Shown here piece by piece: positions 56,801-64,000 of a stretch of DNA of 64,000 nucleotides. Under the pieces are notes generated by a model. That model was given only the letters and a program-made list of their open reading frames with translations. It ran no database searches and was not told the DNA's origin. This stretch comes from Sabellastarte sp. h YS-2021 (lineage: Eukaryota > Annelida > Polychaeta > Sabellida > Sabellidae): positions 31,332,040 to 31,396,039 of the forward strand of contig OZ024936.1 in assembly GCA_964017235.1 (NCBI GenBank), in the 5' to 3' direction. Position 1 is the stretch's first letter; each line of letters opens with the position of its first letter. A program made the translations under genes and the position numbers.

Positions 56801-56982
56801 TCTGGGTAGGGTTCAAGGGATGCCTGCTGTCTTCTGGGTGTAATGTTTATTTGGACCCTGGATTGGTACTGTGGTGGGGGAAGGAGGTTGGAGCATGATG
56901 TCATCTACTGTCTCTAATGGATCCTCAAAATTGATGGTTCTTGGTTGGAGGCTTGGTGGAGTGGTAGCTGATTCACCAAGTG

Positions 56983-57579
56983 CTATTGAAGAGACTGAGT
57001 CATCCTGCTGGGCATCAAATCTGGATTGGGCGTAGTATAGATTGGAGTTTTTTCTAAGTAGTCTTCTGATGAATGGGTGGTGCAGTGGGAAGTGGGACGG
57101 ATGGTGCAGGTGGAATTCACTGAAGGTCGTGTGTGGTTATCCTGGATCAGGCTGATGTGTGGGCTGCAATGTGCTGGGGACAATGTTGGGTCTTCCTGGG
57201 GTGGGTCTTGGTTCTTCTGGGCCGATTCATTCATCTGGTTGTTCGTATTGGGATAGTTTGGGTTGGGTCTTCTTCCTGGTTGAGTTTTCCTGGTGTGTTT
57301 CTTGATAGTCTCTGAGGTTTTGGTTGGAGGTCCTGGGTTTGGTGGGGTCTTGCACGGGTTGTTGTCAGCTGGGGTTGTGGCCTTCTGTGGGGTGGGGTGT
57401 CTGGTTGGTGTGGTCCACTTGGTAGGTTCCTTGGGTTTAGTTGGGGTCGTTCTGGGCGTCCTGGGGCTCCTCTGGGATTGGGGTTCTTGTGTGGGTGTAA
57501 CTTGGGTGTGATGGGCCCTCAGTTTCATCAGTAGGGTGAAGAAATAATCTCTCTGTTGTAGGTGGTACCCTCTGGTTTC
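56983..57579 (-). pseudogene. Pro/Thr-rich low-complexity linker of the PLE polyprotein
   Basis: The frame contains many PT, TP, KP and NP dipeptides (TPTQEPQSQRSPRTPRTTP as an example), no hydrophobic core, and a stop at 56981. It begins in frame with the end of the NADAR domain and leads to the SGNH domain after another frame change. It is probably an unstructured spacer. Confidence 0.7.
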
Positions 57580-57935
57580 TGAAAAGAAAGAAGAGCCCCA
57601 AAAGGGGTCAATGAGATTGTGGGTGATTTTCTTTTTGCCAGTTCCAGGAGAGCATTTTTGAATTTTGAAGATTATTGGATTTTGGTTGTCAAGATCTGTT
57701 CCATTATGGACAGTTTGATGAAGTTCCAGCTTACTTTTTGCTTGGGGGAAGAGTTCTTGATCACCTGTGTCCCAATGTTCTTTGCCAAACTTCCAGTTGT
57801 GGCCTGTAGTATGGCATCAGCTGATGATTGGTCTCCCATGTGATGGGCCCTGGAGTGCTGATATGCCTGTTCAGATGATCTAACCCAAATGTTGTTAAAC
57901 CTAAAATTACAAGGGTAGAAATTTGACAAGGGGTG
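57580..57935 (-). pseudogene. NADAR (YbiA-like) domain inside the PLE
   Basis: The frame from 57929 gives LSNFYPCNFRFNNIWVRSSE closely followed by QAYQHSRAHHMGD, ILQATTGSLAKNIGTQV, W, and IMEQILTTKI. After one frameshift at about 57675 the next frame supplies NPIIFKIQKCSPGTGKK and IDPFWGSSF. LSNFYPC, SSEQAYQ with its conserved Glu, AK-x-hG, the mid-domain Trp and D-x-FWG in this order are diagnostic of NADAR domains. NADAR proteins cleave N-glycosidic bonds in riboflavin precursors (YbiA) or ADP-ribose modifications. The role inside a retroelement is unknown. A separate host gene is unlikely because the reading continues into the SGNH and PLE RT parts. Confidence 0.8.
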
Positions 57936-57939
57936 TTGG

Positions 57940-58570
57940 GTCCCTTGTACAGTGTGTCTCTCTGTGTGTGGGTCATAGAGGGGCGTCTTTTGGGGTCTGG
58001 TGGGGTAGGTTTTCTCATCTTCCTGGGAGTCTGGAAATCCTGCTGTGATTTGGTTGTTGAAGGAGGGATTGGGTACCCTGATGTGGGTTTGTTGCTAGTG
58101 TTGGGGATCACTAGACTGTCCAGTAGATTCTTCAGAACCTGGTAATCTCTTTTGGTGGCGAGGTTGACGATCTGGTGGAACAGTCTGAGGCTTGATGGTT
58201 GCACTTTCTTGTGTTTTTGTTTGAGGGTGAGGGTGGCTCTCTGAACAGCTGTCCTCACCTCCCAGGGGTTGCACTCAGTTGAGCCAATAGAAAAAGCCAA
58301 AAAGAAAATTAAAGAAAATAGTACGACTGAAGGTTGGCCAAAGAAGCACCTTGTAATTGGTAATAGCCTGAACCTGATGTCATCGGTGGGGTTTGTTGGT
58401 CTAAACAAGTCCAGTAGATCCCCCTTGATTTTGAGAAAACTACCCGGGAGACGAATTTCTGCTCCAGGTGGACCAATCCATGAAAGGTGGTGACAGATCT
58501 GTAGAATTTTCAGAATCTGTGTGAATATTTGGTTGTTTGTTGATGATGCCATTGTTTTCATGAAAGGCAC
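57940..58570 (-). pseudogene. N-terminal region of the PLE-associated polyprotein, unrecognised
   Basis: The open frame starts at 58570 (MPFMKTM; a second Met, MASSTNNQIF, is 7 codons in). It contains HHLSWIGPPGAEIRLPGS, a hydrophobic segment around LFSLIFFLAFSIG, a Lys/Arg-rich helical-looking stretch (RTAVQRATLTLKQKHKKVQ) and DYQVLKNLLDSLV, then a Pro/Lys-rich tail. I do not recognise a family. The frame runs into the NADAR region out of frame at about 57930, so a one-base indel lies there. Confidence 0.5.
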
Positions 58571-59300
58571 TATATCATGCTCAGAATGGGTGTTATCAGT
58601 GGTACAAATATATACAGTAAAATATGAGAGAAAAACAAGGCAAATGCAAAAGATAGAAACTGCTGTCCACTAGGGACTTACTTTAAAAAAAATAAAAAAA
58701 GCAATAAAAATAAAAAAGCAATAAAAATAACAAAGCAAACACAATAGGAGAGCTTTTACATACAGTATTATAACACTAGAGTTTTTCTGTTGTGTATTAT
58801 CTATCAAAATTATTTCTTTCCTTATTGAAGATTATTACAAAAAAGTGTAAACTAGAAAAGAACAATACTTCCCTTCAAAGATAATAAATCCAAATATCTA
58901 ACTAGAGCCCGACCGGTTTTGGCTTGTTAGCCTTCTTCATGGGCTTAGGTTGACTGAAGAACCATGGCAAATAGTGGAGTTTATATAGCATGAAAAGGTA
59001 ATTCCCTTGTATTAGATTGAAAAGAAGGCCTATAGAAACGTTTTTGAAGGGATTACAATTTGGAATAACAGGGGGTTACAACAAGAGGGGATTAGGGAGG
59101 TGTGAGGAACAGATTAATTTTGTGATTGAAAATTGGAATTGATTCCCTCTTGGATTGTAATTTAGAGATCATCAGTCATGGTTTCTTCAGTTGAGTCAGA
59201 CTGCAATCGTTTTGGGGAGAGAATTTTGAAGATGGGGGTGAATTAGTGGGTTAGAGTGCACGTGCACTTTGTGAGTGCGCATGTACCTAAGTTGTGAATA
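58571..59300 (-). other. Upstream non-coding region of the PLE (candidate pseudo-LTR)
   Basis: The A-rich stretch at 58680-58740 and the hammerhead-like motif at 58905 lie upstream of the PLE reading frame, as expected of a PLE 5' pseudo-LTR. The outer boundary could not be set. Confidence 0.45.
58905..58946 (-). ncRNA. Degenerate hammerhead-ribozyme-like motif
   Basis: Minus strand: closing stem AGCCC..GGGCT, then ATGAAGA in the position of the CUGANGA core, hairpin GGCTAACAAGCC as stem II, AAAAC where GAAA is expected, a short self-complementary CCGG and GTC at the cleavage position. The layout matches the minimal hammerheads in PLE pseudo-LTRs, but at least two core bases differ from consensus, so cleavage is unlikely. 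Confidence 0.55.
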
Positions 59301-59639
59301 ATCAAAATTTAAAGTTAAAAAAAAAGGAAAAAAATTTTTTTTATGGTGTTGTAAAATACGTTAATTGGCTGTAAAAGGGGCTGTTTGAGAATAAATTATT
59401 ATGATTTTAATGTGTTTAAAAAAAGGGCAAGGTTTTTTTTAACCAACTTAACTAACTGCCAACTTCAGGTTGCGTGTTCCGTGACAGTACTGTTTTGAAA
59501 CAATGACTTGGTTTTATGGGTCTTAGAATGAATCTGCTGGCACATATATTAATTAAAGATTAATTATGGCAAAACATTAATTTAAAACACCAAGTTTTAT
59601 AACACAAAGGACCACTACTTTTTTATCTATCTAGGTTTT
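59301..59639. other. AT-rich spacer
   Basis: Nothing recognisable beyond A- and T-runs. Confidence 0.45.
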
Positions 59640-59697
59640 TATTTTGCCTGTTACTATATGACTCTGGCTGTTGAAGAAGACGTTAAACCATACCTCT
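59640..59697 (+). mobile_element. Type II SINE tail fragment
   Basis: TATATGACTCTGGCTGTTGA AGAAGACGTTAAACC follows the common SINE tail on the plus strand. Confidence 0.5.
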
Positions 59698-59789
59698 GGC
59701 TATGCCTTTTGAGAAGAACTGTTTATAGGAAGTTTTATGGTAGGCTTATACTTTTCTGAAGAGCTCTTATCTTTGGTTATCTCGAGTTG

Positions 59790-62700
59790 ATAGGGACTAA
59801 CGAATGAGACAGGAAAAGTAGTAAAGTGGATAAATATATTTGATATAAGTATTGATGTGACAACTGAAATTTAGATAATCAACTTTAGAATGCATGACCA
59901 AGTGAAAACATGGACACTCTAGTGGTAACAGATTCCTACATAGTAGGGGAGTGGAGAAACATGACCCTTTCATGGCCCAAAATACAGCCATATTTAAGCC
60001 TTACACCATAAGTGCTTTTTAACAATGGAACAATGTGCCAAATTTAAAAGACACTTTGCCAAATATGGTTACATCGGGAACGTGTAAACATGATTCACCA
60101 AAACAATGATCCCATATTTGTAATGGTTTTAAAATATTATTAGAAAAAGTAAATATCCACTAGGCTTTAGCTTTTCATCAACTCGTGTCAAGTTAGAAAT
60201 TACTGCCCATGTTACAGCTGGGCTCATTTACAAACAAGCCATAAGAATTGTTTTGTGTCACATATTTATTGTAAGTGACAATTTCACAGGTAGTGGTGTC
60301 CTTCCACTGCATGCTTGCCTAACAGTGAATGCCCACGTCGGTAAATTTTGTACAAAATCAGTTTTTCCTTGGTAGGCTGAGCTGTTTTTTTCTGTTAGAA
60401 AACATGGTTTCGTTTTGGTGCAGAAGAAAAAACTAAATTTCTCAAAAATGCCTGAAGCAAGGAATAAGTAAGCTACACCTTTAAAATGCATAATACATGC
60501 TGCATATTTCTCATGTCATTGCAGTCACTCATTAATTAACTGCAATGTAATTAATAACAAATAACCCAAATAACAAAGTGAACTGCTCACAATGACAACA
60601 GCACGGCATAAACAGGAGGTACCCATATGAAAAAACTTCCAGTAGTGAGAATGATAATTTAAGTTACCACCAAAAACGTTCTAAATGTTATGGGAGTTAC
60701 TTACATTGTGTGCTAAAGGCATTACAAATGAAATAACAGCAATTGCATTTATTAGTGTTATATTTTAAGGGGAAAAATTATCTCACGAAGTATTTAAAAA
60801 ATGTTATACCTGTGTGACCAGGCTTCTTTGTAGAAAAATCATGGAATAGACTTCAGTCTTCTAACAGGTAAATAGGGACTAACGAATGAGACAGGAAAAG
60901 TAGTAAAGTGGATAAATATATTTGATATAAGTATTGATGTGACAACTGAAATTTAGATAATCAACTTTAGAATGCATGACCAAGTGAAAACATGGACACT
61001 CTAGTGGTAACAGATTCCTACATAGTAGGGGAGTGGAGAAACATGACCCTTTCATGGCCCAAAATACAGCCATATTTAAGCCTTACACCATAAGTGCTTT
61101 TTAACAATGGAACAATGTGCCAAATTTAAAAGACACTTTGCCAAATATGGTTACATCGGGAACGTGTAAACATGATTCACCAAAACAATGATCCCATATT
61201 TGTAATGGTTTTAAAATATTATTAGAAAAAGTAAATATCCACTAGGCTTTAGCTTTTCATCAACTCGTGTCAAGTTAGAAATTACTGCCCATGTTACAGC
61301 TGGGCTCATTTACAAACAAGCCATAAGAATTGTTTTGTGTCACATATTTATTGTAAGTGACAATTTCACAGGTAGTGGTGTCCTTCCACTGCATGCTTGC
61401 CTAACAGTGAATGCCCACGTCGGTAAATTTTGTACAAAATCAGTTTTTCCTTGGTAGGCTGAGCTGTTTTTTTCTGTTAGAAAACATGGTTTCGTTTTGG
61501 TGCAGAAGAAAAAACTAAATTTCTCAAAAATGCCTGAAGCAAGGAATAAGTAAGCTACACCTTTAAAATGCATAATACATGCTGCATATTTCTCATGTCA
61601 TTGCAGTCACTCATTAATTAACTGCAATGTAATTAATAACAAATAACCCAAATAACAAAGTGAACTGCTCACAATGACAACAGCACGGCATAAACAGGAG
61701 GTACCCATATGAAAAAACTTCCAGTAGTGAGAATGATAATTTAAGTTACCACCAAAAACGTTCTAAATGTTATGGGAGTTACTTACATTGTGTGCTAAAG
61801 GCATTACAAATGAAATAACAGCAATTGCATTTATTAGTGTTATATTTTAAGGGGAAAAATTATCTCACGAAGTATTTAAAAAATGTTATACCTGTGTGAC
61901 CAGGCTTCTTTGTAGAAAAATCATGGAATAGACTTCAGTCTTCTAACAGGTAAATAGGGACTAACGAATGAGACAGGAAAAGTAGTAAAGTGGATAAATA
62001 TATTTGATATAAGTATTGATGTGACAACTGAAATTTAGATAATCAACTTTAGAATGCATGACCAAGTGAAAACATGGACACTCTAGTGGTAACAGATTCC
62101 TACATAGTAGGGGAGTGGAGAAACATGACCCTTTCATGGCCCAAAATACAGCCATATTTAAGCCTTACACCATAAGTGCTTTTTAACAATGGAACAATGT
62201 GCCAAATTTAAAAGACACTTTGCCAAATATGGTTACATCGGGAACGTGTAAACATGATTCACCAAAACAATGATCCCATATTTGTAATGGTTTTAAAATA
62301 TTATTAGAAAAAGTAAATATCCACTAGGCTTTAGCTTTTCATCAACTCGTGTCAAGTTAGAAATTACTGCCCATGTTACAGCTGGGCTCATTTACAAACA
62401 AGCCATAAGAATTGTTTTGTGTCACATATTTATTGTAAGTGACAATTTCACAGGTAGTGGTGTCCTTCCACTGCATGCTTGCCTAACAGTGAATGCCCAC
62501 GTCGGTAAATTTTGTACAAAATTAGTTTTTCCTTGGTAGGCTGAGCTGTTTTTTTCTGTTAGAAAACATGGTTTCGTTTTGGTGCAGAAGAAAAAACTAA
62601 ATTTCTCAAAAATGCCTGAAGCAAGGAATAAGTAAGCTACACCTTTAAAATGCATAATACATGCTGCATATTTCTCATGTCATTGCAGTCACTCATTAAT

Positions 62701-64000
62701 TAACTGCAATGTAATTAATAACAAATAACCCAAATAACAAAGTGAACTGCTCACAATGACAACAGCACGGCATAAACAGGAGGTACCCATATGAAAAAAC
62801 TTCCAGTAGTGAGAATGATAATTTAAGTTACCACCAAAAACGTTCTAAATGTTATGGGAGTTACTTACATTGTGTGCTAAAGGCATTACAAATGAAATAA
62901 CAGCAATTGCATTTATTAGTGTTATATTTTAAGGGGAAAAATTATCTCACGAAGTATTTAAAAAATGTTATACCTGTGTGACCAGGCTTCTTTGTAGAAA
63001 AATCATGGAATAGACTTCAGTCTTCTAACAGGTAAATAGGGACTAACGAATGAGACAGGAAAAGTAGTAAAGTGGATAAATATATTTGATATAAGTATTG
63101 ATGTGACAACTGAAATTTAGATAATCAACTTTAGAATGCATGACCAAGTGAAAACATGGACACTCTAGTGGTAACAGATTCCTACATAGTAGGGGAGTGG
63201 AGAAACATGACCCTTTCATGGCCCAAAATACAGCCATATTTAAGCCTTACACCATAAGTGCTTTTTAACAATGGAACAATGTGCCAAATTTAAAAGACAC
63301 TTTGCCAAATATGGTTACATCGGGAACGTGTAAACATGATTCACCAAAACAATGATCCCATATTTGTAATGGTTTTAAAATATTATTAGAAAAAGTAAAT
63401 ATCCACTAGGCTTTAGCTTTTCATCAACTCGTGTCAAGTTAGAAATTACTGCCCATGTTACAGCTGGGCTCATTTACAAACAAGCCATAAGAATTGTTTT
63501 GTGTCACATATTTATTGTAAGTGACAATTTCACAGGTAGTGGTGTCCTTCCACTGCATGCTTGCCTAACAGTGAATGCCCACGTCGGTAAATTTTGTACA
63601 AAATCAGTTTTTCCTTGGTAGGCTGAGCTGTTTTTTTCTGTTAGAAAACATGGTTTCGTTTTGGTGCAGAAGAAAAAACTAAATTTCTCAAAAATGCCTG
63701 AAGCAAGGAATAAGTAAGCTACACCTTTAAAATGCATAATACATGCTGCATATTTCTCATGTCATTGCAGTCACTCATTAATTAACTGCAATGTAATTAA
63801 TAACAAATAACCCAAATAACAAAGTGAACTGCTCACAATGACAACAGCACGGCATAAACAGGAGGTACCCATATGAAAAAACTTCCAGTAGTGAGAATGA
63901 TAATTTAAGTTACCACCAAAAACGTTCTAAATGTTATGGGAGTTACTTACATTGTGTGCTAAAGGCATTACAAATGAAATAACAGCAATTGCATTTATTA
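59790..64000. repeat. Tandem array of a 1082-bp unit (satellite-like), open at the right edge
   Basis: Each unit starts ATAGGGACTAACGAATGAGA. Starts are at 59790, 60872, 61954 and 63036, a constant 1082-bp period. The last unit is cut by the window edge after about 965 bp. Units are nearly identical; the one difference I noticed is a C-to-T at about 62522 in unit 3. Short minus-strand frames of 64 and 77 codons recur in every unit but show no recognisable domain, and no tRNA, rRNA or snRNA was recognised. The sequence left of 59790 does not continue the repeat. Confidence 0.97.

Larger units (their letters stand above)
56025..58570 (-). mobile_element. 5' part of the Penelope-like element: N-region, NADAR, Pro/Thr linker, SGNH, RT start
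   Basis: In order on the minus strand: an unrecognised N-terminal region (58.57-57.94 kb), a NADAR domain (57.93-57.58 kb), a Pro/Thr-rich linker (57.53-56.98 kb), an SGNH/GDSL hydrolase-like domain (56.79-56.27 kb) and the upstream part of the PLE RT (56.24-56.03 kb; ILNTQDYILEAQNQLSNPKH and the YLKPLKEPRARMFY end). The RT part joins the 51.56-52.19-kb fragment through the L1 target site. SGNH and RT lie in the same frame, separated by one stop and a short atypical stretch where the usual ADKG motif is not seen, so a deletion there is possible. Confidence 0.8.

Noticed and set aside
57580-57935. NADAR domain as an independent host gene
   Set aside because: It is flanked in the same orientation by the N-region, linker, SGNH and PLE RT of one element, and has frameshifts at both ends.
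56025-58570. NADAR-SGNH part as ORF1 of the adjacent L1-type LINE
   Set aside because: The perfect target-site duplication at 56013-56024 places the LINE boundary before it, and PLE-type RT sequence lies on its near side.
59790-64000. rRNA, snRNA or histone tandem gene cluster
   Set aside because: No conserved RNA or histone sequence was recognised on either strand of the 1082-bp unit.
59790-64000. CRISPR-like array
   Set aside because: The whole 1082-bp unit repeats; there are no short repeats with unique spacers.

Overview
The window looks like repeat-rich, gene-poor chromosomal DNA of an aquatic invertebrate animal, most plausibly a lophotrochozoan such as a mollusc. This is inferred from the mix of transposons (2A-bearing L2/CR1-type LINEs, DIRS-like tyrosine-recombinase retroelements, Penelope-like elements, tRNA- and 5S-derived SINEs, a MULE), from AT-rich spacers dense in stop codons, and from the absence of bacterial-type gene packing. 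No intact host gene is recognised. One 46-codon block on the minus strand at about 28.8-28.94 kb is the only host-exon candidate.

Layout. 0-0.83 kb: decayed MULE transposase. 1.3-2.8 kb: 5'-truncated L2-type LINE (copy A) inserted in a degenerate minisatellite. 4.1-5.0 kb: 3' end of a DIRS-like element followed by a 177/182-bp tandem duplication. 5-29 kb: mostly AT-rich DNA carrying SINEs of at least three head types, LINE tails and a 5S rRNA-derived SINE; several nested insertions have readable target-site duplications. 29.65-33.4 kb: DIRS-like retroelement with gag-like, RT, RNase H and tyrosine recombinase remnants. 33.6-34.1 kb: MITE-like element holding a full-length SINE. 34-43 kb: mostly unremarkable.

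42.95-58.95 kb is a transposon cluster whose RT-bearing members all read on the minus strand. It holds LINE copy B with an unbroken 735-codon reverse transcriptase frame; LINE copy C with endonuclease, a 2A-like NPGP motif and an RT that has lost its YADD box; a DIRS-like gag fragment (plus strand); and a Penelope-like element (PLE) split by a 3.8-kb L1/Tx1-type LINE with a perfect 12-bp target-site duplication. The upstream PLE part encodes, in order, an unrecognised N-terminal region, a NADAR (YbiA-like) domain, a Pro/Thr-rich linker and an SGNH/GDSL esterase-like domain before the PLE RT begins. A degenerate hammerhead-ribozyme-like fold lies upstream of it. This NADAR-SGNH-PLE arrangement is the most interesting object in the window.

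59.79-64.0 kb is a nearly perfect tandem array of a 1082-bp unit (three full copies and a partial fourth) running off the right edge.

The coding content belongs to retrotransposons and is mostly broken by frameshifts, stops or loss of catalytic residues; LINE B is the exception. All family assignments rest on reading translated motifs by eye; no database search was run.
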